A DNA stretch of 64,000 nucleotides from JAXMEQ01 sp046348225 (lineage in GTDB: Bacteria; Pseudomonadota; Gammaproteobacteria; Burkholderiales; Burkholderiaceae_C), in NCBI GenBank assembly GCA_046348225.1, contig JAXMEQ010000005.1, positions 186,001 to 250,000 on the forward strand, given 5' to 3'. Under the pieces are notes generated by a model. That model worked only from the letters and a program-made list of their open reading frames with translations. It searched no databases and was not told the origin of the DNA. Position numbers and translations under genes: made by a program. Below, piece by piece: positions 17,701 to 26,528 of the stretch. The stretch's first letter is position 1; each line of letters begins with the position of its first letter.

Positions 17701-19069
17701 TGGGGATGCTGGTGTTGGTGTTGTTGAGGTTGGAATCGGCCCCGTCGCCGCCGCGCGCCTGGACCGTGATGTTGCCGTGGCCCGTGCCGGCCGTGACCAG
17801 CACCGAGCCGCCCGCACCGCCGCCACCGCCGGCGTCGTTCGACACATCGGAATCCCAGCCGCGCTGGCCGTCGGCACGCAGCAGGCCGGCGCCTGCGAAA
17901 TTGCCGGCGCGCACCATGATGATGCCGCCACCATTGCCACCCGCACCACGCGGGCTGGTGCCGTCGTTCAGGCTGCCGGAGCCACCGCCGCCGCCCATGA
18001 AGATGCGCGATGCCAGCAGCACGCCGTCCTGGGGTGCGCGCGAGCCGCCGTAGCCACCCGTGTCGTTCAGGCCGTCACCGTTGTAGGTCTGGCCGCCGTT
18101 GCCGCCTTCGCCGCCATTGCCGCCGCCGCCACCGGCGGCGTTGTGCGAGTTGCCGCCACCGCCCGCATTGCCGGGCGCACCGCGCTGGAAGTTGCCCTGG
18201 TTGTAGCCCATGGCGCCGCCATTGTCGAGCTGTGTCGGCGCCGCATCACTGAACCGGGTTCCACTGTTGTAGCCGCCGGCCACTGAAGTCTGCACATAGC
18301 GTGGCGTGCCGGCGATGCCTTCGCCCTTGCTGCCGCCATCGGCCGTGTTGTTGCTGCGGTAGCCAAAAGTGCCCGACGGCGATGCTGAATTGTTGACACC
18401 CTGCACGCCGCCGCGAAACCCGCGGTTGGAGGCGTCGATGTGCGGCCCGGTGCCAGTGAAGGTCAGCCGACCGGCGACGTCCATGGCCACAACGCCGCCC
18501 ACCAGCCCGTTCCAGGCCAGTGGGAGCACGGGGTTGGCGCCGTCGATGGTCACGCTCGGGTATTGCGGCACACGCACCACCTGGTAGGTGCGGCGCGGCT
18601 GCTGCGTCAGGTTCTGGGTGTAGGCGACGGTGAGCGCGGGCGTGAAGGTGACGTTGTTGCCGGCCACCGCCGTGGCCCGCACAAACTGGAACGCCCCGGT
18701 GCTGTTGAGATTGGTGTAGCCATTGGCCTGCGACACGCTGCTGCCGGGGCTAGCGTTGGCGCCCACGTTGTCGCCGTAGCGTTCGTTGTTGCGGGTGTTG
18801 AGGGTGGCGCCCTGCATCTGGATGATCAGCAGCAGGTCGCCCACGGCCACCGCATCGGCAGCGCCGGAAGCGGCGCCCAGGGTGAGCGTGGTGGCGTTCA
18901 CGGCCAGGTTGCCGTTGCCCTGGTGGTAGCGGTTGACGATGCCGCCCACCACACCCGGCGCATCCTTGCCGGGCGCGCCGCAAACCTGGGCCATGACATG
19001 GAGCGGCGCCAGCCACGCAGTGGCGATCAGGGCCAGCGCAGCGGCGCCTCGGCGGAGGCAAAACAGCAT
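14759..19069 (-). CDS. Giant secreted DUF11-repeat protein
   Basis: 1436 residues from the ATG at 19069 (MLFCLRRGAAALALIATAWL), with a Sec signal peptide ending near VMAQ (residue 28). Residues about 213-490 are Gly/Asn-rich (runs such as GGGGNSHNAAGGGGGNGG), then from about residue 555 to the end there are several DUF11-type repeats (pattern 'VTNxGPSxADxxxxTDPA'), interrupted at about 1000-1200 by a different beta-rich domain (VSNGDFSDTAAAL...). DUF11 proteins are large surface or secreted proteins with Ig-like repeats; function unknown. No sorting tail is visible; the protein stops at VTATPP. The frame open upstream to 19762 is antisense to nadC. Confidence 0.82.
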   Translation of the reverse strand: MLFCLRRGAAALALIATAWLAPLHVMAQVCGAPGKDAPGVVGGIVNRYHQGNGNLAVNATTLTLGAASGAADAVAVGDLLLIIQMQGATLNTRNNERYGDNVGANASPGSSVSQANGYTNLNSTGAFQFVRATAVAGNNVTFTPALTVAYTQNLTQQPRRTYQVVRVPQYPSVTIDGANPVLPLAWNGLVGGVVAMDVAGRLTFTGTGPHIDASNRGFRGGVQGVNNSASPSGTFGYRSNNTADGGSKGEGIAGTPRYVQTSVAGGYNSGTRFSDAAPTQLDNGGAMGYNQGNFQRGAPGNAGGGGNSHNAAGGGGGNGGEGGNGGQTYNGDGLNDTGGYGGSRAPQDGVLLASRIFMGGGGGSGSLNDGTSPRGAGGNGGGIIMVRAGNFAGAGLLRADGQRGWDSDVSNDAGGGGGAGGSVLVTAGTGHGNITVQARGGDGADSNLNNTNTSIPSPTGVQGNCCGGEREGPGGGGGGGAVYSNAALGSLSLGGGANGKSREDLFLGFSGNMQANPGSTGNSNASIASSAVPGIRPGYECLPELTVTKLTTTPARTVPPDTTAAYRINVRNAAGAGIVWGVAVADPLPPPFTLSGGNAVVAYGAGASGPASPVAVSGTSTLVFGTPGDPVAGFTLGSGAQFTLSFNVSLNGATSGTYNNPASVNFTDPARDSGVAALAGTNPTVSPGDTNVAGNTVGGSNYAASSSTQEDVVVAGAPPTTADLAIAKTGPATADTGSAVQYVLTLTNAGPANLAGSTTVSDIVPANIGTVTWVCTVIAGTADCDTAGAGTGGAGSGNSVTLPRIQINSGAELRIQISGTAASAGTLTNTATAAPPAGFTDPSPGNNIATATTVISVPSADLSVTKSNDAGTVTSGGVTAYSIVVVNPGPSAADGTTITDPAAANLGKLSVNCSAAGGAICPGGLTTSTFEAGVQIPTLPAGSTVTFELNALVSAASGSVANSVNITPPPALTDPNPGNNSATDTDAVGVANTTVVTAAGICPAGTTEQSANLVSNGDFSDTAAALGATISQYPLNTDVPDTGVGIQSGARNYAGLVVQNPFPGDVSRSVAGASTWLYNNGNNTGAAYRFWSQTVSGLTVGRTYTWLYYGSNAIVPGNVTATATPAIQFRITSGASTVVLGGTDTYALETLVTGDAWTVRQRTFTATVTSVVLALWDTRTGSTNGDSFASAQISLRECTPNADPQVTKTDNTTTVVTLSSTTYILTVVNNGPGPADGVIVKDPADTGLTKLGISCQAFGSGAQCPASTTIGGIEGAGLTIPTLPAGTTVIFTITASISALSGQLTSTAALQLPPGLVDSNLANNDAQDINNILGLANVTISKTNNTNTVATGATTVYAITVGNAGPSPADNSVLTDPAATGLACTTDAGCTASGGASCGGATIPIGTLQSGYAIPALPAGGQVVVTVPCTVTATPP

Positions 19070-19174
19070 GAATTGATGGTAACGGCGCGTTACAGCATCC
19101 CCGCGCAGGCCCGTGTAAATGCGGCTTTGTCCTACAGGCGCGGGGTGGGCCTGCCAGTCGCTATGCTTGGGGCC

Positions 19175-20041
19175 ATGACAAGCACTTTTGATTTCTCGCC
19201 CGACAGCATTCGCGCGCTGGCGCGTTCCGATGCCAGCCGGGCGCTCGCCGAAGATCTCGGCGCAGGGGACCTGACCGCCGGGCTGGTCGATCCGGGTCGC
19301 CGTGCGCGGGCCCGGGTGCTGGCGCGGGAGGCAGCGGTGATCTGCGGCGCGCCCTGGGCCGAGGCCGCTGTCCACCAGTTGGCGCCAGAGGCCGCCATCA
19401 CCTGGCATGTGGCCGAAGGCCAGCGCAGTCAGGCCGACCAGGTGGTGGTCGAGATCGAAGGGCCGGCCCGCGCGCTGCTGAGCGCCGAGCGCACCGCGCT
19501 CAACTTCCTGCAGCTGCTGAGCGCCGTGGCGACGAAAACCGCGGTGTATGTGGAGGCCGTGAAGGGCACGCGCGCGCAGATCGTGGACACTCGCAAGACC
19601 TTGCCCGGCCTGCGGCTGGCACAAAAATACGCGGTGCGCACTGGCGGCGGCACCAACCACCGTATCGGCCTGTACGACGCGGTGCTGATCAAGGAAAACC
19701 ACATCGCGGCGGCGGGCGGCGTCACGCCGGTGCTGCAGGCCGCGGCGCGCGTGGCGGCGCAAGCCAGCTTTGTGGAAATTGAAGTCGAAACGCTGGCGCA
19801 GCTGGAAGAAGCGCTGGTGGCCGGCGCCCGCATGGTGCTGCTGGACAACATGCCGCTGCCCATGCTGCGCGAGGCGGTCCGCCTCAACGCGGGCCGCGCC
19901 ATTCTTGAAATCTCGGGCGGGGTGACGCTGGACAGCGTGCGCGCCCTGGCCGACACCGGGGTGGACCGCATCTCCATCGGCGCCCTGACCAAGGACGTCA
20001 AGGCCACCGACTTTTCGATGCGTTTGCAGGAGCTGCCGTGA
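19175..20041 (+). CDS. nadC: Nicotinate-nucleotide pyrophosphorylase (carboxylating)
   Basis: 288 residues from ATG 19175. The signature DTRKTLPGLRLAQKYAVRTG, the GGxxNHRIGLYDAVLIKENH segment and the C-terminal ISIGALTKD barrel motif identify quinolinate phosphoribosyltransferase, which converts quinolinate and PRPP to nicotinate mononucleotide in de novo NAD synthesis. Its stop overlaps the start of nadA by four bases, so the two are translationally coupled. The open frame continues upstream to 18440 but that part is antisense to the DUF11 gene. Confidence 0.96.
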   Translation: MTSTFDFSPDSIRALARSDASRALAEDLGAGDLTAGLVDPGRRARARVLAREAAVICGAPWAEAAVHQLAPEAAITWHVAEGQRSQADQVVVEIEGPARALLSAERTALNFLQLLSAVATKTAVYVEAVKGTRAQIVDTRKTLPGLRLAQKYAVRTGGGTNHRIGLYDAVLIKENHIAAAGGVTPVLQAAARVAAQASFVEIEVETLAQLEEALVAGARMVLLDNMPLPMLREAVRLNAGRAILEISGGVTLDSVRALADTGVDRISIGALTKDVKATDFSMRLQELP

Positions 20042-21153
20042 GCAAAGTGATTGATGTCGAGTACGAACAGCCCGAAACCGTGGGCGCGGCCGTGTGCGAG
20101 ACCAAGCATGCCTGGGCCCGGGTGCCGGTGGAGCCCGGCCCGAAGCAGCGCGCGGCGCTGAAAGAAAAAATCCGCCGCCTGCTGAAGGAAAAGAACGCGG
20201 TGATGGTGTCGCACTACTACGTGCACCCCGACCTGCAGGACCTGGCCGAGGAAACCGGCGGCATCGTTAGCGACAGCCTGGAGATGGCGCGCTTCGGCCG
20301 CGACCATGCGGCGCAGACGCTGGTGGTCTCGGGCGTGAAGTTCATGGGCGAGACGGCCAAGATCCTGAGCCCCGAAAAGCGCGTGCTGATGCCCGACCTG
20401 GACGCCAACTGCTCGCTCGACCTGGGTTGCCCGATCGACGAGTTCAACGCCTTCTGCGCGCAGCACCCCGACCGCACCGTGGTGGTCTATGCCAACACCA
20501 GTGCGGCGGTGAAGGCACGCTCCGACTGGCTGGTCACGTCGAGCTGCGCGCTGGACATCGTGCGCGCGCTCAAGGACAAGGGCCACAAGATCCTGTGGGC
20601 CCCTGACCGGCACCTGGGCGGCTACATCCAGCGCGAGACCGGTGCCGACATGGTGTTCTGGAACGGCTCGTGCATCGTGCACGACGAGTTCAAGGCCTTC
20701 GAGCTCGAAGCGCTGATGAACGAGCATCCGCGCGCCAAGGTGCTGGTGCACCCCGAAAGCCCGGCCGATGTGGTGGCGCTGGCCCACGCGGTGGGCTCGA
20801 CCTCGGCCATCCTGAAGGCGGCGCGCGAGATGGACGCGCAGGAATTCATCGTCGCCACCGACAACGGCATGATGCACAAGCTGCGAACCCTGAACCCCGG
20901 CAAGGTGTTCTACGAGGCGCCGACCGCGGGCAACAGCGCCACCTGCAAGAGCTGCGCGCACTGCCCCTGGATGGCCATGAATGGCCTGGCCGGGCTGGCC
21001 GACGTGCTGGAGACCGGCCGCAACGAGATCCATGTGGACCCGGCGCTCGGCCTGCGCGCCCGCGTGCCCATTGACCGGATGCTGGCCTTCACCGCTGCGC
21101 TGAAGGCCGGTCAGCCGGCGGGCACGCTGGTGCCGAACATCGGCGCCGCCTGA
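20038..21153 (+). CDS. nadA: Quinolinate synthase
   Basis: 371 residues, GTG start at 20038 in the GTGA overlap with nadC. Conserved features: VMVSHYYVHPDLQDLAEE near residue 60, Cys in DANCSLDLGCPIDEF, and CKSCAHCPWM near the end for the [4Fe-4S] cluster. NadA condenses iminoaspartate (from NadB, encoded at 24934-26517) with dihydroxyacetone phosphate to make quinolinate. The 3' end overlaps the tail of the convergent hydrolase gene by 43 bases. Confidence 0.96.
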   Translation: MSKVIDVEYEQPETVGAAVCETKHAWARVPVEPGPKQRAALKEKIRRLLKEKNAVMVSHYYVHPDLQDLAEETGGIVSDSLEMARFGRDHAAQTLVVSGVKFMGETAKILSPEKRVLMPDLDANCSLDLGCPIDEFNAFCAQHPDRTVVVYANTSAAVKARSDWLVTSSCALDIVRALKDKGHKILWAPDRHLGGYIQRETGADMVFWNGSCIVHDEFKAFELEALMNEHPRAKVLVHPESPADVVALAHAVGSTSAILKAAREMDAQEFIVATDNGMMHKLRTLNPGKVFYEAPTAGNSATCKSCAHCPWMAMNGLAGLADVLETGRNEIHVDPALGLRARVPIDRMLAFTAALKAGQPAGTLVPNIGAA

Positions 21154-22037
21154 GGCGCTGCGCGCTGCAGCGGCGCAAACGCCAGCATCGCGCGCACCAC
21201 GGCATCGGGTGCCTCCAGCTGCGGCCAGTGGCCGACTTCCGGCAGGCTCACGATGTCGGCGTCAGGCACCACTTCGCGGTAGCGCCGCGCCATGTGGGCC
21301 CCGGAGTTCGGGTCGAGCGCGCCATTGATCAACCGCACCGGCACGGCGCCTTCCACCAGCGGTGCGACCAGCCGGTCGCGCAGCGCCTGCCGTTCGTGCC
21401 AGAGCTTGCCCACCTGGTGCGTGACGCGCCGGCCGTGGCCATGGCTGACCAGCGCCCAGAAGTTGTCCAGCAGGTCCTGGGCCGGCGGCGACCCGGGCGC
21501 GAACACGCTGGTGATGGCGCGCTCGAATGAGCGTTGCGGTATGCGTGGCCCGAGCCAGCGGCCCAGCGGCGAGATCAGCAGGCGCTGGATCGGGCGTGGT
21601 TCGTACGCTTCGGGGCAGACACCGCCATTGAGCAGCACCAGCGAGTCGATGCGCGGCAGGCTGCCGTCGGCCTGCCGGCGGGCCAGCAGTTCCTGCGCCA
21701 CTGTCACGCCCAGGTCGTGCGCCAGCACATGCATGTGGTGGATGCCCAGCCGCTGTGCCAGTGCGTCCACAAGGTCGGCCTGCGCGTTCAGGCTGTAGCT
21801 GTGGTGCGCCGGCTTGGCGGAAAAGCCCATGCCCAGCAGGTCCGGCGCCACCAGCGTGAAGTGGGCTGTCAGCGGCGTCCAGATGCGGTGCCAGTCCCAC
21901 GAGCTGGTGGGGTAGCCGTGCAGCAGCATCAGCACCGGGCCCCGCCCCTCGCGGATCACAAACAGCCGCTGGCCGCGCACGCCGAAGAATTCGCCGCGCT
22001 GCAGCCAGGCCCCGAGCACGGGCGTCAGGCCGGCCAT
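21111..22037 (-). CDS. Alpha/beta hydrolase
   Basis: 308 residues from ATG 22037. Oxyanion-hole HGYPTSSWDW near residue 42, nucleophile-elbow region HDLGVTVAQELL (the elbow residue is Asp, as in haloalkane dehalogenase and epoxide hydrolase-like enzymes), and late acid/His motifs (NGALDPNSG, EVGHWPQLE). The Asp nucleophile makes an epoxide hydrolase or dehalogenase-type reaction more likely than a serine esterase, but substrate is unknown. The start overlaps the preceding MAPEG gene, and the end overlaps nadA antisense. Confidence 0.85.
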   Translation of the reverse strand: MAGLTPVLGAWLQRGEFFGVRGQRLFVIREGRGPVLMLLHGYPTSSWDWHRIWTPLTAHFTLVAPDLLGMGFSAKPAHHSYSLNAQADLVDALAQRLGIHHMHVLAHDLGVTVAQELLARRQADGSLPRIDSLVLLNGGVCPEAYEPRPIQRLLISPLGRWLGPRIPQRSFERAITSVFAPGSPPAQDLLDNFWALVSHGHGRRVTHQVGKLWHERQALRDRLVAPLVEGAVPVRLINGALDPNSGAHMARRYREVVPDADIVSLPEVGHWPQLEAPDAVVRAMLAFAPLQRAAPQAAPMFGTSVPAG

Positions 22038-22423
22038 GCGAGTCGCGCGACGATGACCGTCAGCGCCAGCTGGCAGCCCACACTGGTCAGATGGGCGACT
22101 TGTCGCAACGGCAAGCGACGCGCCTGCACCGCCAGCCAGTACAGCAGGCGCGCCGCAACGAATGTGCCGCCAGTGGCTGCCACCATGCCTGCGCTGGCGC
22201 CGGGCAGGAATGCGTGGCATATCAGCATGGCCACGAACAGAAGCGATTGTTCGAGCGTGTTGCCGTGTGTACGAATGGCAATGACAAGGTCCTTGTGGCC
22301 ACCGTCGCCCCAGGTGACGCGGTGCCGCAGCCGCAGCCGCGACACCTGGAGTGATAACACCGTGATCAGCACGGTAAGGGCGACCACCACCCATGCTGTG
22401 GCCTGTAGTAGCTGCGCATTCAT
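22025..22423 (-). CDS. MAPEG family membrane protein
   Basis: 132 residues from ATG 22423 (MNAQLLQATAWVVVAL). Four hydrophobic helices and the MAPEG motif region IAIRTHGNTLEQSLLFV identify the family of membrane-associated proteins in eicosanoid and glutathione metabolism; bacterial members are poorly characterised glutathione-transferase-like proteins. Its 3' end overlaps the start of the hydrolase gene by 13 bases, so the two are likely one transcript. The frame is open to 22498 but the start chosen has a GGAGAG-type site before it. Confidence 0.85.
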   Translation of the reverse strand: MNAQLLQATAWVVVALTVLITVLSLQVSRLRLRHRVTWGDGGHKDLVIAIRTHGNTLEQSLLFVAMLICHAFLPGASAGMVAATGGTFVAARLLYWLAVQARRLPLRQVAHLTSVGCQLALTVIVARLAWPA

Positions 22424-22512
22424 CAAAACATCTCTCCCCGGGGGGCTGTTGGACCGAGGCATGAGCCTAAGACCAGCGGCCAGCGGTGCCAATAGCACCT
22501 AGGGGCAGGGGG

Positions 22513-24297
22513 TCAGCCCGGAGCTGTGTCGTCGGCCAGCACGCGGCCGTTCAGGAAGGCCCGCAGCCGCATGGGCACGATGGGCTTGGGCAACACCGGC
22601 AGGCCTGCTGCCGTGGCCCGCCGCACCAGCTCACCGGTCAGGTCGCCGGTGACGATTAGCGCCGGCAGCTTGCTGTGGGTGGCCGTGCGGATCTGCTCGA
22701 TGGCTTCGACGCCGCTCACCGCGCCGCTCAGGCGCAGGTCGGCGATCACGGCGTCCGGCTGGAAGCCGGTGGCCAGCGCGTCCAGCGCCTGCGGCAGGCC
22801 CGCTGTGCCCCGGCTCTGCCAGCCCCAGGCCGACAGCAGGCCCTGCAGCGCGTCACGCGAGTCGGGGTCGTCCTCGATCACCAGCACGCGCCGGCCCGCT
22901 GGCATGGCGGTGCCGGGGGCCGCCGTTGCCGGCGTTGGCGCTGCTGGCAGCGCCGTGCCCCGTGCAAGGCGCAGGCTGAACACACTGCCTTCCCCGGGCT
23001 GCGACTGCACGGCAATGCCCAGGCCCAGCAGCTCGCTCAGGTGGCGCGCCGTGGCCAGGCCCAGGCCCAGCCCCTGGCGTCGGTCACGCTGCGGGTTGCC
23101 GGCCTGGTAGAACTCGTCAAAGATGTACGGCAGGTGGGCCGCGTCGATGCCGCGGCCGGTGTCGTGAACCGCCAGCAGCACGCCGTCCGCCGCGTCCTGA
23201 ACGCGCAGCTGCACGCGGCCCTGGTCGGTGTAGCGGATGGCGTTGGACACCAGGTTGGCCAGCACCCGACCCAGCAGCTTGCGGTCGGTGTGGACCAGCG
23301 CGTCAGTGGGGTCGGCGCCGAGTTGCAGGCCGCGGGCCGTGGCCAGCGGCCCGTGGGTGCCCAGCAGTTCGCGCAGCAGCGGCTGCAGTGCAAAGGTCTC
23401 GATGCGCGGCTCCACCGCGTGGGCTTCGAGCTGCGACAGCTCCAGCAGGTCGTCGACCAGACTGCCCATGTTGTCGGTGCAGTCCACGATGCGCGCGGCC
23501 AGTGTGGGCACATCGGCCTGCTGGCCATGGCGGTGCAGGGTGTGGGCGAGCAGCGCCAGCGCGTTGAGCGGCTGGCGCAGGTCATGGCTGATGGCGGCGA
23601 GGAACCGCGCCTTCGACGCGTAGGCGGCTTCGGCCTGCTGCTGGGCCTGCTGGCGGGCCTCGTTCTCGCGCTGCAGGGCCTGAATGAGTTCGTCATTGCG
23701 CTGGCGCTGGCGGGCGGCTTCGGCGATGGCGTGCGCCTGCTGCACGCCGCTGCGCAGCACATAGGTGCCCAGCGCCAGCGTCAGCCCGGCCAGCAGCAGG
23801 TGCGACGGCAGGCCGACCCAGAGGTCGCGCACAAACAGCGGCACGAACACGCCCGCCACATAGGCCAGAAAGGCCGGGCCGTGGTGGGCCAGCCGCCCCA
23901 CGCTGCCATGCACCACGGCGGCCAGGCCAATGTGCAGCGCCCATTCCGCCACCAGGTCGTCGGGCGCCAGCAGCACAAAGCTGCCCAGGCCCCAGGCCAG
24001 CGACTGCACCCCCGCGCTGACCAGCAGCCAGCGCGACCAGCGGGGCAGGTCGGCCGGCGCCACCGGCTGGGCGCGCTGGTAAGCCTGCGCCAGGGCCACG
24101 CGCCCCAGCCGCACCGCCAGAAAGGCGGCCAGCCACAGGGCAATGGGCAGCTGCGGCGCCGCATTCCAGAACAGGCTGCTGATGATGAAGGCTTCCACAA
24201 AACCCACAAAGGCCGACACCGGTGTGCCGCGGTACAGCAGGTCAATGCGCTGCGCGTCCACCGGTTCGCGCAGCAGCGGCCCGAGCAGGCCGGCCAT
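22513..24297 (-). CDS. Hybrid sensor histidine kinase/response regulator
   Basis: 594 residues from ATG 24297 (a TTG two codons upstream is also possible). About five or six membrane helices in residues 30-182, a coiled coil, then a HisKA domain with phospho-acceptor His238 in AAISHDLRQPLN, an ATPase domain (NLVSNAIRYTDQG, DTGRGID, GLGLGLATA), and a C-terminal receiver domain starting RRVLVIEDDPDSRDAL with acceptor Asp in VIADLRLSG. The receiver on the same chain suggests an internal phosphorelay. It starts 6 bases after the stop of the LuxR-type regulator gene, which is its probable partner. Confidence 0.92.
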   Translation of the reverse strand: MAGLLGPLLREPVDAQRIDLLYRGTPVSAFVGFVEAFIISSLFWNAAPQLPIALWLAAFLAVRLGRVALAQAYQRAQPVAPADLPRWSRWLLVSAGVQSLAWGLGSFVLLAPDDLVAEWALHIGLAAVVHGSVGRLAHHGPAFLAYVAGVFVPLFVRDLWVGLPSHLLLAGLTLALGTYVLRSGVQQAHAIAEAARQRQRNDELIQALQRENEARQQAQQQAEAAYASKARFLAAISHDLRQPLNALALLAHTLHRHGQQADVPTLAARIVDCTDNMGSLVDDLLELSQLEAHAVEPRIETFALQPLLRELLGTHGPLATARGLQLGADPTDALVHTDRKLLGRVLANLVSNAIRYTDQGRVQLRVQDAADGVLLAVHDTGRGIDAAHLPYIFDEFYQAGNPQRDRRQGLGLGLATARHLSELLGLGIAVQSQPGEGSVFSLRLARGTALPAAPTPATAAPGTAMPAGRRVLVIEDDPDSRDALQGLLSAWGWQSRGTAGLPQALDALATGFQPDAVIADLRLSGAVSGVEAIEQIRTATHSKLPALIVTGDLTGELVRRATAAGLPVLPKPIVPMRLRAFLNGRVLADDTAPG

Positions 24298-24303
24298 GGC
24301 CAA

Positions 24304-24897
24304 CTACAGCATCCCCCGCTCGCGCGCCACCACCAGCAGGTGGGTGCGGTTGCGCGCGCCCAGGCTGTCCAGCAGCGCCGTGATGTGCAGCTTGACGGTG
24401 CGTTCGGCAATGCCCAGTTCGTCGGCAATGCGCTTGTTGGGCAGGCCTTGGGCGATCAATGACAGCACCTCCATCTGGCGCGCGGTGGGTCCGCCCGGCG
24501 ACGGAGCGGCGGCCGGCAGGTCGAACGCCAGGCCGCCGCTGGCCACGGTGTCGAGCCGCGCCAGGATCTCGTCGACCCCCAGCGATTTGCCCAGGAAGCC
24601 GCTGGCGCCGGCGGCGCGAGCCGATGCGGCAAGTGCCGGGTCTTCGTCGCCCGAGATCAGCAGCCTTGCCACCAGCGGGTGCTGCACCGCGAACTGGCGC
24701 AGGCCCTCGATGCCGTTGCGCTCGCCCAGCCGGTAGTCGATCAGCGCGATATCAAACTGCCGATGCTCGGCGGCCCGGTCCAGCCCCTGCTGCAGGGTGG
24801 GGGCGATTTCAACCAGCAGGCCGGGGCGCGCGGCCTGCAGCGCATGGGCAAAGCCCACGCAGAACAGCGGATGGTCGTCAACCAGAAGAAGATGCAT
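24304..24897 (-). CDS. LuxR-type response regulator
   Basis: 197 residues: receiver domain with D7-D8 and phospho-acceptor D54 in LIDYRLGE, then a LuxR helix-turn-helix at about 135-195 (LSLIAQGLPNKRIADELGIAERTVKLHITALL). Read on the minus strand just upstream of, and nearly touching, the hybrid kinase gene. The pair sits between nadA and nadB; there is no sequence evidence that it controls NAD synthesis. Confidence 0.92.
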   Translation of the reverse strand: MHLLLVDDHPLFCVGFAHALQAARPGLLVEIAPTLQQGLDRAAEHRQFDIALIDYRLGERNGIEGLRQFAVQHPLVARLLISGDEDPALAASARAAGASGFLGKSLGVDEILARLDTVASGGLAFDLPAAAPSPGGPTARQMEVLSLIAQGLPNKRIADELGIAERTVKLHITALLDSLGARNRTHLLVVARERGML

Positions 24898-24933
24898 GGT
24901 CAGGGCTGCCGCAGCCGCCCGGGCCCTGCAGCC

Positions 24934-26517
24934 TCAGCGCCTGGGCGGGGTGAGGGTGGTGGGGCCGGTGCTGGCCGCGAGTTGCGGAAAGTCCAGACTG
25001 TAGTGCAGGCCGCGGCTTTCATGCCGGGCCTGGGCCGAGCGCACGATCAGCTCGGCCACCTGCACCAGGTTGCGCAGCTCGAGCAAATCACGCGTGACGT
25101 GGAAGTGCGCGTAGAACTCCTGGATCTCGCCCTGCAGCAGCGCGATGCGGTGCGAGGCACGCTCCAGCCGCTTGTTGGTACGCACAATGCCCACGTAGTC
25201 CCACATGAAGCGGCGCAGCTCGTCCCAGTTGTGGGCAATCACCACCGCCTCGTCGGCGTCGGTCACGCGGCTGTCGTCCCAGTCGGGCAGGGCGGGCGGC
25301 ATTTCCAGCGGCGAGGCCAGGATGTCCAGCGCCGCGGCGCGCGCGAACACCATGCATTCCACCAGCGAGTTGCTGGCCAGCCGGTTGGCGCCATGCAGGC
25401 CGGTGTAGGCGGTTTCGCCAATCGCGTGCAGGCCCAGCAGGTCGGTGCGGCCATGCAGGTCGGTGTGGATGCCGCCGCAGGTGTAGTGCGCGGCCGGCAC
25501 CACCGGAATCGGCTGCTTTGAGATGTCGATGCCGAATTCGAGGCAGCGCGCGTAGATGTTCGGGAAATGTTCCTGGATGAAGGCCAGCGGCTGGTGCGAA
25601 ATGTCCAGGTGCACGCAGTCGATGCCGTGCTTCTTCATTTCAAAGTCGATCGCGCGGGCCACGATGTCGCGCGGCGCCAGCTCGGCGCGGATGTCGTGCT
25701 GCGGCATGAAGCGGGTACCGTCCGGCAACTTGAGCTGGCCGCCCTCGCCGCGCACCGCTTCCGAGATCAGGAAGCTCTTGGCGTGCGGGTGGTACAGGCA
25801 GGTCGGGTGGAACTGGATGAACTCCATGTTCGTCACCCGGCAGCCGGCGCGCCAGGCGGCGGCAATGCCGTCGCCGGTGGCGGTGTCGGGGTTGGTGGTG
25901 TACAGGTACACCTTGCCCGCGCCGCCCGTGGCCAGGATGGTCTGCGGTGCGCGGAAGGTCACCACCTGATCGGTGCGTTCGTCCAGCGCGTACAGGCCCA
26001 GGCAGCGGTTCAGCGGCAGGCCGCGCTTCTTGCCGGTGATCAGGTCCACCAGCGTGTGGTGCTCGAACAGCGTGATGTTGGGCGTGCGCCGCACATGCTC
26101 GATGAGTGTCTTCTGCACCGCCGCGCCGGTGGCGTCGGTCACGTGCACGATGCGCCGCGCACTGTGGCCGCCTTCGCGCGTCAGGTGCAGGTGGCCGTCT
26201 TCCTGTGAAAACGGCACGCCCAGCTCGCGCAGCCAGTTGATGCTCTCGGGCGCGTGTTCCACCACAAAGCGGGTGGCCGCCGGGTCGGACAGGCCGGCAC
26301 CGGCCACCAGCGTGTCGTCCACATGCGCGTCAAAGCTGTCGCCCTCGGCCAGCACCGCGGCAATGCCGCCCTGGGCCCAGCCGCTGGAGCCGTCGCTCAT
26401 GGCGCGCTTGGTCAGCACCGCCACGCGGTGGGTGGGGGCCAGGTGCACGGCGGCCGACAGGCCGGCCAGGCCGCTGCCGACGATCAGCACGTCGAAGTCA
26501 AAGGAAGTGGGGTTCAC
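24934..26517 (-). CDS. nadB: L-aspartate oxidase
   Basis: 527 residues, the usual length. FAD-binding GSGLAGLSAAVHLA at 13-26, the flavin-contact segment DGSSGWAQGGIAAV, and the active-site region TCGGIHTDLHGRTDLLGLHA. NadB oxidises aspartate to iminoaspartate for quinolinate synthesis by NadA. It is on the opposite strand and about 3.8 kb from nadA, so the three NAD genes are near but not in one operon. scpA starts divergently-coded upstream on the same strand, 11 bases before its start. Confidence 0.96.
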   Translation of the reverse strand: MNPTSFDFDVLIVGSGLAGLSAAVHLAPTHRVAVLTKRAMSDGSSGWAQGGIAAVLAEGDSFDAHVDDTLVAGAGLSDPAATRFVVEHAPESINWLRELGVPFSQEDGHLHLTREGGHSARRIVHVTDATGAAVQKTLIEHVRRTPNITLFEHHTLVDLITGKKRGLPLNRCLGLYALDERTDQVVTFRAPQTILATGGAGKVYLYTTNPDTATGDGIAAAWRAGCRVTNMEFIQFHPTCLYHPHAKSFLISEAVRGEGGQLKLPDGTRFMPQHDIRAELAPRDIVARAIDFEMKKHGIDCVHLDISHQPLAFIQEHFPNIYARCLEFGIDISKQPIPVVPAAHYTCGGIHTDLHGRTDLLGLHAIGETAYTGLHGANRLASNSLVECMVFARAAALDILASPLEMPPALPDWDDSRVTDADEAVVIAHNWDELRRFMWDYVGIVRTNKRLERASHRIALLQGEIQEFYAHFHVTRDLLELRNLVQVAELIVRSAQARHESRGLHYSLDFPQLAASTGPTTLTPPRR

Positions 26518-26528
26518 GGTGCGGGTGT

